From the NCBI GenBank assembly GCA_017937505.1, contig JAGBDL010000012.1:1-53169 (forward strand): a stretch of 53,169 bases of DNA, written 5' to 3'. The stretch's first letter is position 1; each line of letters opens with the position of its first letter. Positions 16,744-26,426 of this stretch are shown piece after piece. The notes under the pieces were generated by a model that was not told the origin of the DNA, made no database searches, and saw only the letters and a program-made list of their open reading frames with translations. The position numbers and the translations under genes are program-made. The DNA comes from Clostridia bacterium (GTDB taxonomy: Bacteria; Bacillota; Clostridia; Christensenellales; Aristaeellaceae).

Positions 16744-17442
16744 ATGCAGAAATATATGGATTCCCTCACCGCCTGTCCGCTGTTTGCCGGCATCGGGGAA
16801 AGCGGCCTGACCGACACGCTTTCGTGCCTGGGCGCGTATCCGCGGCGCTTTGAGAAGGGCGAAACGATCCTCCTGGAGGGCGAGCCCGTCCGCTGCCTGG
16901 GCGTCGTGCTCTCCGGCGCGGTGCAGATCGTCCGCATGGGATACGACGGCAGCCGCAGCATCCTCTCCAAGCTTGGCCCCGCCGAGCTGTTTGCGGAGGC
17001 GTTTGCGTGCGCCGGCATGACGGCGATGCCCGTGGACGTCGTGGCCGCCGAAAAGGCCGACGTGCTGCTGCTCCCCGCCGAAAGAATCCTGCACCCCTGC
17101 GAGCATCCGTGCGGCTTTCACCACCAGATGATCTACAACCTGATGCGCATTCTGGCGACGAAGAACCTCGCGTTTCACCGGAAGACGGAGATCACCGCTC
17201 AGCGCACCACGCGCGGCAAGCTGCTGACCTATCTGCTGCTGGAGGCCAAGCGGGCGGGCAGCCGCAGCTTTGACATTCCGTTTGACCGGCAGGAGCTGGC
17301 GGACTATCTGGGCGTCGATCGCAGCGGCCTGTCCGCCGAGATCGGGAAGCTGCGCCGGGAGGGCGTGCTCTCCTGCACGCGCAGCCACTTCACGCTGCTT
17401 GCGCGCCAGGACGCGGCCGACGTCCGGCCGCAGTCGCCGTGA
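16744..17442 (+). CDS. Crp/Fnr-family transcriptional regulator
   Basis: A 232-residue regulator with an N-terminal cyclic-nucleotide-binding-like barrel (residues ~20-120, including RFEKGETILLEGEPV) and a C-terminal winged helix with FDRQELADYLGVDRSGLSAE near residue 185. No clear Fnr cysteine cluster is seen. The frame opens further upstream, but GGAGG five bases before 16744 sets the start. Being divergent from a flavodiiron protein suggests a redox or nitrosative-stress role, possibly HcpR-like. Confidence 0.85.
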   Translation: MQKYMDSLTACPLFAGIGESGLTDTLSCLGAYPRRFEKGETILLEGEPVRCLGVVLSGAVQIVRMGYDGSRSILSKLGPAELFAEAFACAGMTAMPVDVVAAEKADVLLLPAERILHPCEHPCGFHHQMIYNLMRILATKNLAFHRKTEITAQRTTRGKLLTYLLLEAKRAGSRSFDIPFDRQELADYLGVDRSGLSAEIGKLRREGVLSCTRSHFTLLARQDAADVRPQSP

Positions 17443-17548
17443 CAGATCGTCTGCCCAGAAACAGACGAAAGCGATTCCGTGTTATCTGCCTATTGTGAGA
17501 TTCCGCACAAGAGCCTCGCGGGATAAAAAGTGCCATGTTGCACAAAAG

Positions 17549-17566
17549 TTTAGTTTTTTGGCTAAA
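17549..17566. promoter_or_regulatory. Dyad TTTAG-N8-CTAAA upstream of the sugar operon
   Basis: An imperfect operator-like dyad in the AT-rich 17443-17665 region, which also holds a TACAAT box near 17598. It could bind a regulator of the arabinoside operon. The evidence is weak. Confidence 0.3.
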
Positions 17567-17665
17567 TATCTTGAATGAATCGTCACATAAAAGCATGATA
17601 CAATATAGTTACAATTCATAAGGGGGGACAAGGTTCCGACAAAACGAGAAAGGATGGTATCCAAG

Positions 17666-18925
17666 ATGAAGAAACTGTTAAGCCTTATGCTGGCGCTGTC
17701 TATGCTGCTCGGCTGCCTGAGCTTTGCTGCTGCGGAAGGCAATGATGTGATTGAGATCAACATCTATCATCATATGAGCACCGATACCGCCCGCGGACAG
17801 GCAACGGAAAAGCTGCTGGAGATGTTCAACGAAGCGTATGCCGGTCAATACAAGGCTGTTTCCAGCGTGAATCCCGACTTCCCCACCTATCAGGAAAAGG
17901 TGAAGGCGATGATCGCGGCCAATGAGACGCCCGACATCTTCTGCTACAACTTCAACCCGAACGACCTGTCCCGCCAGGAGAGCGGCAAGCTGATGGACTT
18001 CACCCCCTACATGGATGAAGCGTGGAAGGCCTGCTTCAAGGAGAGCGATCTGGAGTTGCTGACTCTGGATGGTCACCTGTACTCCATCCCGCGCGCCCAG
18101 CAGTCCGCCGTGTTCTATTACAACACGGAGCTGCTCGCTGCTGCCGGATACGATCACTTCCCGACGACCTGGGATGAGTTCTATGCCTGCTGCGAAGCGC
18201 TGAAGGCCAACAACGTGTCGGCCATATCCCTGTACACTGCGGATGATGCGTGGTATGCCACCTGTTTCCTGACCTATGCCTTTGCCAGCTACGCCGGCTC
18301 CACCGTAGCCAACAGCGGCGTGATTGACTGCGAGGAGATGGTCAAGGCTGCTGCGGACCTGCAGAAGGTGTGGCAGTACACCACCAACGACGCTGTGGGT
18401 GCGAACTACTCCGTGGCCTCCAACAACTTTGCCAATGGCAAGACGGCCATGATCATCGACGGCCCGTGGCTGATGGGCTCCCTGCCGGAAGACATCGCAG
18501 GCAAGGTCGCTGTTGCCGCCGCGCCCAACTTTGAGGGCGGCGCTATTCAGGACAACTATCAGGTGACCGACGCGCAGTCCCCGTGGGCTGCCGCCGCACA
18601 GGCTGATCCGGCCAAGGCCGAAGCCATCGTTGCCCTGCTCAAGTATCTGACCAGCGAGGAAGCGGTGAAGATCTACACCCTGGAGGGCAGCGAGTATCAG
18701 TCTGCCAGGATGACCCTGACGGATGAGGACAAGGCTGGCATGACGCCGCTGCAGCTGGGCTACTACGAGCTGTATGCCACGGGCACCGAGAACGTGGTCA
18801 ACGTCCAGCGCAACCTGTCCACCGCAGCCAACAGCGCGCTGCCGTCTCTTGTTGAATCCCTGGTTCTCGGCGAGATTTCGGCTGCTGACTTTGCGGCCCA
18901 GCTCGACGCTGAGAACGCCTACTAA
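17666..18925 (+). CDS. Sugar ABC transporter substrate-binding lipoprotein
   Basis: A 419-residue family 1 (SBP_bac_1) binding protein that captures an oligosaccharide outside the cell. The signal sequence MKKLLSLMLALSMLLGC ends in a lipobox (LLGC), so the mature protein is probably lipid-anchored. The fold signature appears as GKTAMIIDGPWLMGSL near residue 260. An ATG four codons upstream is also possible, and the ribosome site does not clearly decide. It is the first gene of an operon with two permeases, a sensor pair and GH127, so the ligand is probably an arabinose-containing glycan. Confidence 0.88.
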   Translation: MKKLLSLMLALSMLLGCLSFAAAEGNDVIEINIYHHMSTDTARGQATEKLLEMFNEAYAGQYKAVSSVNPDFPTYQEKVKAMIAANETPDIFCYNFNPNDLSRQESGKLMDFTPYMDEAWKACFKESDLELLTLDGHLYSIPRAQQSAVFYYNTELLAAAGYDHFPTTWDEFYACCEALKANNVSAISLYTADDAWYATCFLTYAFASYAGSTVANSGVIDCEEMVKAAADLQKVWQYTTNDAVGANYSVASNNFANGKTAMIIDGPWLMGSLPEDIAGKVAVAAAPNFEGGAIQDNYQVTDAQSPWAAAAQADPAKAEAIVALLKYLTSEEAVKIYTLEGSEYQSARMTLTDEDKAGMTPLQLGYYELYATGTENVVNVQRNLSTAANSALPSLVESLVLGEISAADFAAQLDAENAY

Positions 18926-18935
18926 GCATCAAGGT

Positions 18936-18972
18936 GGAGGAGGGGAAAAACGACTTCCCCCCTTCTCTCCTC
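18936..18972 (+). terminator. Stem-loop after binding-protein gene
   Basis: GGAGGAGGGGAA pairs imperfectly with a pyrimidine-rich arm ending CTCTCCTCC. Another small hairpin (GCATG/CATGC) follows at 18994-19018. Together with the next terminator they would attenuate the downstream permeases. Confidence 0.5.
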
Positions 18973-19034
18973 CTCTTTGGAAAGCAGAAATCCTGCATGG
19001 AAGGCGAAAGCTTTCATGCGAGGGAACGTATCGG

Positions 19035-19081
19035 AGCTGGCCCGCTGGCGTGATGCGCGCGCTGGCGGGTCAGCTTCTTTT
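19035..19081 (+). terminator. Attenuating terminator before permease genes
   Basis: AGCTGGCCCGC pairs with GCGGGTCAGCT (one G-U), followed by TTCTTTTT, only ~20 bases before the first permease start. Partial termination would favour binding-protein expression. Confidence 0.7.
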
Positions 19082-19099
19082 TGAAAGGAGCCTGACCGC

Positions 19100-19981
19100 A
19101 TGCAGAGAGTTTCGTCCAAGCGCGGAAGCAGCGCTTTCTGGTACACCGTGCCCGCCTTGGCGATGACCGTGGCGTTCTTTGTCGTTCCGCTGGTCTATTT
19201 GATCGTGGTGTCGCTGTATAAGTGGAACGGCCTGGGCGCGATGAAATTCGTCGGGCTGGGCAATTATACCTACATTTTCAACAATGCGAATTTCCATAAG
19301 GCCCTGCGGGTCACCCTCACGTGGCTGGCGTCAGCACTATTCCTGCATATTCCGCTGGGCATGGTCCTCTCACTCATGCTCAACCGCCGGCCCAAGGGCT
19401 GGAGATTTCTGCGCGTCATGTACTTCATCCCCAATGTGATCTCTACCACGGCTGTGAGCTTCATGTGGTACTTTATCTATCATTCGGATATGGGCATGCT
19501 CAACGGCCTGCTGCGCGCGGTGGGGCTGGGGCATCTGACGCGTTCGTGGCTGGGCAATACGTCGACGGCGCTCTTTTGCAATCAGGTGCCGTTCATCCTT
19601 TACGTCGGCCTGACCACCATCATCTTCCTGACGCAGCTGTCCACCGTTTCTCCGGAATTGTACGAGGCTGCGGAGATTGACGGCGCTGACGGACTGCGCA
19701 AGGATCTCTACATTTCTATCCCCATGCTCAAGCCTGCGATCCTCACCAATGTGATGCTCAACGGTGCATTCTGCCTGCGCACCTTTGAGTATCCCTTCCT
19801 GATGACCTCGGGCGGCCCCAGCAATTCCACCACAAACCTGGCGCTGTACATCTATCGGGAAATGATGAGCGCAAACCGCTACGGTGTGTCCATGGCGGCA
19901 GGCCTGGTGACCATCCTGCTGGGCGTCCTCCTCATGACGATTGTGACGCTGCTGCAGAAGGAAAGGAAGGTGAAGCTCTGA
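19100..19981 (+). CDS. Sugar ABC transporter permease (MalF/UgpA-like)
   Basis: A 293-residue inner-membrane permease with six predicted helices. The EAA loop ELYEAAEIDGADGLRKDLYISIPMLKP near residue 190 contacts the ATPase. No ATPase gene is in the operon, so a shared MsmK-type ATPase encoded elsewhere is likely. Its stop overlaps the next start by one base (TGATG). Confidence 0.9.
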   Translation: MQRVSSKRGSSAFWYTVPALAMTVAFFVVPLVYLIVVSLYKWNGLGAMKFVGLGNYTYIFNNANFHKALRVTLTWLASALFLHIPLGMVLSLMLNRRPKGWRFLRVMYFIPNVISTTAVSFMWYFIYHSDMGMLNGLLRAVGLGHLTRSWLGNTSTALFCNQVPFILYVGLTTIIFLTQLSTVSPELYEAAEIDGADGLRKDLYISIPMLKPAILTNVMLNGAFCLRTFEYPFLMTSGGPSNSTTNLALYIYREMMSANRYGVSMAAGLVTILLGVLLMTIVTLLQKERKVKL

Positions 19982-20808
19982 TGAAGCCCAAGCTGACCGC
20001 TTCCTGTGTGATGATGTACATCTTCCTGTATTTGATGCTGATCGTCATGATCGTGCCCTTCCTGTGGCTCATCCTTTCTTCCTTCCGCCCGAATATGGAG
20101 CTCTTCAGCGAGCCTTTTTCCCTCCCCCGTCATCTGAGCCTGGCCAATTATTCGGCGGTGCTGGCCAGCCACCCCATGTTCCTGTATCTGTTCAACACCG
20201 TGTTTGTCACCGGCGTAGCTGCAGTCATCGACGTGACCGTGGCGGTGTGTGCGGGATATGGCTGCATGCATGTCTTTAAGGGAAAGGGATTCGTCGTCTT
20301 CCTGCTGTCTCTCGGCCTGTTCATTCCCACCAATGCATTTCTGGTGCCATATTACATCATGGTGAACAAGGTAGGCCTTTACGATAACCTGTGGGGCATT
20401 GCGCTGACCTACGCCGGCATCAACCTGCCCATCACGGTCATGGTCGTGCGCGGCTACATGGACACGCTGCCCACTGAGCTGATGGAGAGCGCACACATCG
20501 ACGGCGCGACGTCGCGACAGACCCTGATTCACATCGTGCTGCCCATCAGCGTCCCGGGCATCGTAACGGCCTGCGTGTTTGTGGTCATTCAGTGCTGGAA
20601 TGAGCTGTTGTTTGCCAACATTCTGAATCAGTCGGACGGCTCCCGCACGCTGCAGGTGGCCATCCGATCCTTTCTGACCACCTTCGAGGCCAACTACGCC
20701 TATGCCTTTGCTGCCATGGTGCTGGCGATTCTGCCGACCATCATCGTCTATAGCCTGCTGACGAATCAGATCATCAGCGGCATGACGGCGGGCGCTGTGA
20801 AGGGATAA
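19981..20808 (+). CDS. Sugar ABC transporter permease (MalG/UgpE-like)
   Basis: A 275-residue second permease subunit with six helices and the EAA loop ELMESAHIDGATSRQTLIHIVLP near residue 165. It pairs with the MalF-like protein encoded immediately upstream and is translationally coupled to it. The 90 bases before the next gene hold no feature beyond its ribosome site. Confidence 0.9.
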   Translation: MKPKLTASCVMMYIFLYLMLIVMIVPFLWLILSSFRPNMELFSEPFSLPRHLSLANYSAVLASHPMFLYLFNTVFVTGVAAVIDVTVAVCAGYGCMHVFKGKGFVVFLLSLGLFIPTNAFLVPYYIMVNKVGLYDNLWGIALTYAGINLPITVMVVRGYMDTLPTELMESAHIDGATSRQTLIHIVLPISVPGIVTACVFVVIQCWNELLFANILNQSDGSRTLQVAIRSFLTTFEANYAYAFAAMVLAILPTIIVYSLLTNQIISGMTAGAVKG

Positions 20809-20898
20809 AGCCTCGACGCGGCGAAATCAAATACCGCCGGGTCTGCGTCAGGGCGACCGGCTCTGCGGAATCTGCTTTACCGAAAAGGAGGCGAGGGT

Positions 20899-22422
20899 GT
20901 GCGCGTGCTGATTGTGGAGGATGAGGAGCTGATTCGCGAAGGACTGCTGTCCATGGTGGACTGGGCAGCAGAGGGCTTCAACGAGGTCATCGGCTGTGCC
21001 GGTGCTGTGGATGCGCTCGAAATCATGAACGACAGCGGCGCAGACCTGGTGATCACCGACATCTACATGCAGGCCCTCTCCGGCTTGGAGATGATTGAGA
21101 TGGCCCAGCGCATGGACGTGCACGCCTTGTTCGTCATTCTCACCGGGCACGGCCTGCTTGAGTATGCGCAGAAGGCGGTGGCGCTGGGGGTGAAGCGCTT
21201 CCTTACCAAGCCCATTCAGCCGAACGAGCTGCGCGGGCTCCTGCGGGAGATGAGCCGCGAGATCACCGAGCAGCAGCGGGTTGAGAAGGCGCTGCTGGAG
21301 ACAAAGAGCAAGCTGGAGGCCTATTACCCGGTGGTCTGCCGGGACTTTTGGGCAAGCCTGATGACGGAAAATACCCTGACAGACGCTGAGATCGTCTCCC
21401 GAGCCCGGCGTTTTGACATCGTGCTGCCTGACGGCCCCCTGCAATGCGCCGCCTTTGCATTCGTTGGCAAGGATATCACGCTGTCCCAGCGCGTCTCCCT
21501 GCGGCAGGTCATGGAGGAGATCCTCCAGGAGAAGCTGATTCAGTGGGTGGAGCAGGGCGATATGGAGCTGGCCGTTCTCACCGAGGGAATTTGCGATCAG
21601 GAGCTTCGTACGCTGACGGAGGCGGTTCGTGCACATTTTGATTTGTCACTCTTTGTGGGCATTGGACAGAGTGTGGATAGGCTGGACGACCTGCAGTACA
21701 CCGCGAGTGAGGCCATCAAGGCGCTCAAGAGCATCGAGGGCAGCGACACGCACGCGTGCTTTGCGGCAGATCTGCTGCACGGCCACCGGGAAAAGCTGGT
21801 CTACCCCACGCAGCTCGAAGAGCAGGTGCTCGACGCGCTGCGCTATCACGACAGGGCAGATGCCCAGGCGCTGTCAGCCTTTCTGGATGCGGTGTATGGG
21901 ATGGGAGGGCGTCAGGAGCTGCAGCTGCTGCGGTTTCAGGTGGCGCTGTATCGGGTGGCGGAAGAATACAACCTGCCCGATGTGCCGCCTTTTGCCGTGC
22001 CGACGGTTCCGGAGAGCCGTGCAGGTGCAGAAAACCGCCTCCTGGGTCTGCTCAGGGCGCTGGCAAGGCAGAAGGAGCGCCTGCAAAGCTGCGCCATGTC
22101 CCGCCTGGTGGAGGACGCCAAGCGCATCATCGACCGAACGTACAGCGATCCTGACCTGAGCGTGGCAGCCATCGCGCGGCAGCTGTACGTATCCCCGCAG
22201 TACCTGTCCCGGCTGTTCCATGTGGTGTGCGGAGAAACCTGCATGGATTATCTGACCGCTGTCCGTCTCGGGGCTGCCAAGGAGCTCCTTCGCTCCACGC
22301 AGGTCAAGAGCTATGAGATTGCGCTGAAGGTCGGCTATAATCACCCGAACTACTTCAGCGCACTGTTCAAAAAGCACGAGGGAATGACCCCCAAGCAATA
22401 CCGACAGGAGCACAGCCTATGA
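20899..22422 (+). CDS. AraC-type response regulator (YesN-like)
   Basis: A 507-residue regulator. The N-terminal receiver has the acidic pair VEDEE, phosphoacceptor Asp54 in VITDIYM, and Lys in FLTKPI. A ~250-residue middle region links it to a C-terminal AraC double helix-turn-helix (SVAAIARQLYVSPQYLSRLF, then YEIALKVGYNHPNYFSALFKK). The start is GTG, set by AAGGAGG seven bases upstream. It overlaps the sensor-kinase gene by four bases. It probably activates this sugar operon. Confidence 0.9.
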   Translation: MRVLIVEDEELIREGLLSMVDWAAEGFNEVIGCAGAVDALEIMNDSGADLVITDIYMQALSGLEMIEMAQRMDVHALFVILTGHGLLEYAQKAVALGVKRFLTKPIQPNELRGLLREMSREITEQQRVEKALLETKSKLEAYYPVVCRDFWASLMTENTLTDAEIVSRARRFDIVLPDGPLQCAAFAFVGKDITLSQRVSLRQVMEEILQEKLIQWVEQGDMELAVLTEGICDQELRTLTEAVRAHFDLSLFVGIGQSVDRLDDLQYTASEAIKALKSIEGSDTHACFAADLLHGHREKLVYPTQLEEQVLDALRYHDRADAQALSAFLDAVYGMGGRQELQLLRFQVALYRVAEEYNLPDVPPFAVPTVPESRAGAENRLLGLLRALARQKERLQSCAMSRLVEDAKRIIDRTYSDPDLSVAAIARQLYVSPQYLSRLFHVVCGETCMDYLTAVRLGAAKELLRSTQVKSYEIALKVGYNHPNYFSALFKKHEGMTPKQYRQEHSL

Positions 22423-24104
22423 AGAAGCGAAATCGATGGTCCCCCAAGCTTCTGCGTGATCAGCTCATCCTGTGGTTTGTGGCGGTGATCGTGGTGCTGC
22501 TGGGCGTGCTGGCCTATGTCACGGCGGCCACGCTTCGCCCTTCGCTATATGATACCCATGTCAACCATCTGCAGCGAACCACCACGCTGCTGTGCTCCCA
22601 GCTCAACAGCACGCGTGCATCGCTTCAGGCGTATTCCGTCAACATTCTGGCGGACGACACCGTGCAGGGGTTCCTGACAGGCGCATACGACGACAAGGAT
22701 CCCACCGAGACAAGCAACATGCTGCGCACGCTGCTGATGCGTTACTCGGCCTACGACCGCAGAATCCGCGGGCTGTATCTGGTCGATGGCCAAGGGGAGA
22801 TTTATGGAAACAATGTGACCCGCGCGGTCACTGTTTTCGTAAAGGACACGCTTCCTCAGGTCAAGAATTCCAGCGGCAATGCATTGTGGTCGACGGCGTA
22901 TCAGAAGGATACGGCTGTCATGTTCCGCGTGATTCACGAAACCACCAGGGATCTCAACCGCCAGCTGGGTGCGCTCTACATGCTCGTCGACTGCTCGGCC
23001 TTCATGGACACAGCGTCGCAGTACATGAACGACGAGCAGTGCTGGCGGCTGGAGGGCCGCGGCTTTGCGTTGGGCGATCCTCTGCCGGAGGATACGGACA
23101 ACTACTTCCTGTGTACAGCCTCTGCGGGAGACTGGACGCTGACGACGTGGCTTCGCCGCAGCGTGGTTTATGCGCCTGCCGACAAGATGCTCAGCGTCCT
23201 GATGCTGGCGCTGCTGGCCACCTTGCTGGTCGGCGTGGCGCTGGTGGTGTTCATCTCCGGGCGGCTGACCCGCCCGCTGCAGGAAATCGGACAAGCCATG
23301 ATGCGCTTTGGAAGCGGCGACATGGATGTGGTGGTGCCTGTCCGGCGGGACGACGAGACGGCTGCGCTGGCAAGAACGTTCAACCGGATGATTGCCGACA
23401 CGCGCTCCTACATCCGACAAAACGAGGAGAATCAGCGCCGCCAGCGGGCGCTGGAGCTCAAGGCGCTGCAGGGACAGATCAATCCGCATTTCCTCTACAA
23501 CACGCTGGACAGCATCTACATGATGGCGCGCGAAGAAGGCAGCGAGAAGATCGCGTCGCTGGTCATCAGCCTGTCCACGCTGTTCCGCCTGGGCTTGGCC
23601 CATGGGCACGATTTCGTATCGCTGGAGCACGAGGTCAGGTACATCACCTGCTATCTGGATATCCAGAAAATACGCTTCCCGCAGGCATTCTCCTGGAGTA
23701 TCGATGTGCCCGAAGAACTCAGAGGGCGGCGCGTTCTGAAATTTTTGCTTCAGCCGTTGGTGGAGAACAGCGTGAATCACGGGCTGCGCAACAGCTTCGA
23801 GGCAGGGCACATTCACGTTTGCGCCGCGAGGGAGGGGGATGACCTCGTCCTTCGCGTTACGGACAACGGCAACGGCATGACCGAGGAAGCGCTGGAGAGG
23901 CTGCGCAGCTTCATGAACCGAACCGACGTCGTGGAGAACACCGATCCCTTTGCCGGAGGCGTAGGCGTGCGCAACGTCCATCAGCGGATGCTGCTGTACT
24001 ACAACCGGGGTATCGAGATCGACAGCCAGTGGGAGGAGGGCACCACCGTGACCCTGCGCATTCCCTATGCACAAACTGAATCGAACAAGGAGGACATCCC
24101 ATGA
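22419..24104 (+). CDS. Sensor histidine kinase (YesM-like)
   Basis: A 561-residue membrane kinase with a first helix at about 17-38, an extracytoplasmic sensing region of ~220 residues, a second helix near 260-282, a HAMP linker, and a His_kinase domain with His357 in QINPHFLYNTLDSIYMM. The HATPase domain has LQPLVENSVNHGL and a GGVGVRN glycine box. It partners the AraC-type regulator upstream. Its four-base overlap with the GH127 gene suggests it senses the sugar released or imported by the operon. Confidence 0.9.
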   Translation: MKKRNRWSPKLLRDQLILWFVAVIVVLLGVLAYVTAATLRPSLYDTHVNHLQRTTTLLCSQLNSTRASLQAYSVNILADDTVQGFLTGAYDDKDPTETSNMLRTLLMRYSAYDRRIRGLYLVDGQGEIYGNNVTRAVTVFVKDTLPQVKNSSGNALWSTAYQKDTAVMFRVIHETTRDLNRQLGALYMLVDCSAFMDTASQYMNDEQCWRLEGRGFALGDPLPEDTDNYFLCTASAGDWTLTTWLRRSVVYAPADKMLSVLMLALLATLLVGVALVVFISGRLTRPLQEIGQAMMRFGSGDMDVVVPVRRDDETAALARTFNRMIADTRSYIRQNEENQRRQRALELKALQGQINPHFLYNTLDSIYMMAREEGSEKIASLVISLSTLFRLGLAHGHDFVSLEHEVRYITCYLDIQKIRFPQAFSWSIDVPEELRGRRVLKFLLQPLVENSVNHGLRNSFEAGHIHVCAAREGDDLVLRVTDNGNGMTEEALERLRSFMNRTDVVENTDPFAGGVGVRNVHQRMLLYYNRGIEIDSQWEEGTTVTLRIPYAQTESNKEDIP

Positions 24105-26011
24105 ATCACGCGGCCGAACCTATTCACAGCAGCATCAGCGGCGGCTTCCTGCGGCATTACATGGACATCATCGCGGACAAGGCGCTCCCTTATCAATGGC
24201 AGGTCATCAGCGGACAGCGGGGCCCCAATCCCACGGTGAACAATTTCCGCATCGCTGCAGGCGAGGTAAAGGGAGAATTCGGCGGTGTGCCCTATCAGGA
24301 CACCGATCTGTCCAAATGGCTTGACGCCGTGGGCTGTGCGCTGCGCAACCGCCGGGATGCGTCGCTGGAGGCCATCGCGGATGCCGTCATCGAGACCATT
24401 GCCAACGCGCAGGATGCGGACGGCTATCTGGATACCTACTACCAGCTGGTACGCCCCAACGAGAAATGGACCGATCCGGATTCACACGAGCTGTACTGCT
24501 TCGGCCACATGATCGAAGCGGGCGTCGCTTACTGGGAGGGCACCGGAAAGACCCGGCTGCTGGAAGTAGCCTGCCGTATGGCGGATCACGTCTGCCGCGT
24601 CTTCGGCCCGGAGGCGGGGCAGCTTCATGGCTATCGGGGTCATGAGATCATCGAGATGGCGTTGTGCCGCCTTTTCCGCGCGACGGGGGAGACGCGCTAC
24701 CGGGATACCGCCGTGTGGTTTGTTCATGCCCGCAGGGATACGCCGGAGCAATTCTATCAGGCGACCCGCAAGGAGGGCAATCCGCTGGATTACGGCTGCT
24801 GGGGCTGGGGCGATCCCGAACGCGAGACCTCCAGCTACGAACATGTGACCGGACATGCGGTGCGGGCCATGTACCTGTATGCCGGCATGGCGGACGTAGC
24901 GCAGCTGACGGGAGACGAGGCGCTGCTGGCGCACTGCCGCGAGCTGCTCGACGAGGTTACCCGGCGGCAGATGTACATCACCGGCGGCATCGGCACCACG
25001 TCGGTGCTGGAGGCATACACCTATCCTTACGATCTGCCCAACGACACCATGTATGCCGAAACCTGCGCGTCCATCGGCTTGTGCTTCTTTGCCCACCGCA
25101 TGCTGATGATGCAGCCGGACGGCGAGCTGTCCGATGTGATCGAGCGGTGCATCTACAATATTCTGCCCGCAGCGATTGCACAGGACGGCCAGCATTATTT
25201 CTACGTCAATCCGCTGCAGGTCAACGAGGAGGCGTGCCGCCGCGATCCGCTCAAGACCCATGTAAAGCCTGTACGCCAGGCTTGGTACGAGTGCGCTTGC
25301 TGCCCGCCCAATCTGGCGCGTTTTTTCTCCAGCCTGCCCCGCTACACGGCAACAGTGCAGGAGGGACGACTGTGGCTGCACCTGTATGCGCAGGGCTGTA
25401 CCTCTTTTAAGTTGGGCGGTGCGAACATCACCGTTGCTCAGCATACCGATTATCCCATGGAGGGGCGCGTGCGCATTACGGTCGCCACGGACAAGCCAAC
25501 AGCGTTTGCGCTGATGCTGCGCATCCCCGGCTGGTGCCGCCGCTTCTGGATCGACGGACGTCCCGGCAGCAGCGGCATGCTCAGCCGGGGCTATCTGGCG
25601 ATCGAGCGGAACTGGTCAGGCGAAACGGTGCTCACCCTGGAGATGGATATGACGCCGTACATGATGCAGGCGCATCCCCGCGTGCGTGAAGACAGCGGCA
25701 AGATTGTCCTTACCCGCGGCCCGGTGGTCTACTGCTGCGAGGAGGCGGACAACGGAGCGCTTGTGGAGGATCTGCGTGCGAGCGCATCGGCGCCCATTGA
25801 ACAGACCTGGCAAAACGACGTACCCGGCTTCGGCGAATACGTGGGGCTGTCCGTTCCGGGAAAGGCGTCCTCAGCGGCTGCGCTGGCGGAGGAACGGCTG
25901 TATTTCCCTGTGGAGATGTCTGCACGCAATGTGACGGTGAAGGCCATACCCTACTGCCTGTGGGGCGAGCGCGTTCCGGGAGAAATGACTGTCTGGATCG
26001 GAAGATTGTAA
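24101..26011 (+). CDS. GH127 beta-L-arabinofuranosidase-like glycoside hydrolase
   Basis: A 636-residue enzyme of the GH127 (DUF1680) family, which removes beta-L-arabinofuranose with a zinc-bound cysteine nucleophile. The ligand set is visible as Glu320 and Cys322 in YAETCASIG and the Cys400-Cys401 pair in ECACCPPNLARF, matching the Glu-x-Cys plus Cys-Cys site of the family. There is no signal peptide, so it acts in the cytoplasm on imported oligosaccharide. It is the last gene of the operon and overlaps the kinase gene by four bases. Confidence 0.9.
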   Translation: MNHAAEPIHSSISGGFLRHYMDIIADKALPYQWQVISGQRGPNPTVNNFRIAAGEVKGEFGGVPYQDTDLSKWLDAVGCALRNRRDASLEAIADAVIETIANAQDADGYLDTYYQLVRPNEKWTDPDSHELYCFGHMIEAGVAYWEGTGKTRLLEVACRMADHVCRVFGPEAGQLHGYRGHEIIEMALCRLFRATGETRYRDTAVWFVHARRDTPEQFYQATRKEGNPLDYGCWGWGDPERETSSYEHVTGHAVRAMYLYAGMADVAQLTGDEALLAHCRELLDEVTRRQMYITGGIGTTSVLEAYTYPYDLPNDTMYAETCASIGLCFFAHRMLMMQPDGELSDVIERCIYNILPAAIAQDGQHYFYVNPLQVNEEACRRDPLKTHVKPVRQAWYECACCPPNLARFFSSLPRYTATVQEGRLWLHLYAQGCTSFKLGGANITVAQHTDYPMEGRVRITVATDKPTAFALMLRIPGWCRRFWIDGRPGSSGMLSRGYLAIERNWSGETVLTLEMDMTPYMMQAHPRVREDSGKIVLTRGPVVYCCEEADNGALVEDLRASASAPIEQTWQNDVPGFGEYVGLSVPGKASSAAALAEERLYFPVEMSARNVTVKAIPYCLWGERVPGEMTVWIGRL

Positions 26012-26040
26012 TGCCAGGATGTGTTTCTAAAGGGAAATCA

Positions 26041-26068
26041 AAGGAGGTTACTTCAGTTTTACCTCCTT
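26041..26068. terminator. Hairpin after GH127
   Basis: AAGGAGGT and ACCTCCTT form an 8-bp stem around a 12-base T-containing loop. It overlaps the last bases of the convergent orfA remnant. Confidence 0.45.
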
Positions 26069-26360
26069 CCGGCTTCGGACAGAAGATTTCGCAGCAACTC
26101 CACCTGCATCCGAAGCTTTGCGAGCTCATTGCGCTGTTTTGCTTCCTCGCTGGCTGGTTCCCTGCGTGGACGTCCCTGGGGACGCGGGATGTATCCGGCT
26201 GACAGCTTTCGTTCCCTGGCATGGCGTCGGTGCATTGCACCGCGCACTTCTTCTCGAGTCAGCCTCGGGCTTGCCCGATTTCCCGGTACGTTTCTCCTGT
26301 ATTGGCATGTCCGTGAATGATGCTGATCAGATGCTCGACTTTCGTATACTTTCCTGCCAT
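26059..26360 (-). pseudogene. IS3-type transposase OrfA remnant with one-base frameshift
   Basis: With one base restored near 26262 the reading frame runs from MAGKYTKVEHLI, through a helix-turn-helix (TYREIGQARG, then LTREEVRGAMHRR), to a C-terminal leucine-rich segment ELAKLRMQVELLRNLLSEAG. This is the usual layout of IS3-group OrfA. As written, a TGA follows QARG. A good ribosome site (AGGAGG) precedes the start. No orfB follows, because GH127 ends 48 bases away, so the element is a dead fragment. Confidence 0.75.
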
Positions 26361-26426
26361 GCAAATGACCTCCTGCCGCAGTTTCTATTCTGCAACAGGA
26401 GGCCTATTATTCTCGTTGTTTGCTTA

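Noticed and set aside
22545..24074. 509-residue minus-strand frame
   Set aside because: It is antisense to the YesM-like kinase, which has complete catalytic motifs, and has no domain of its own.
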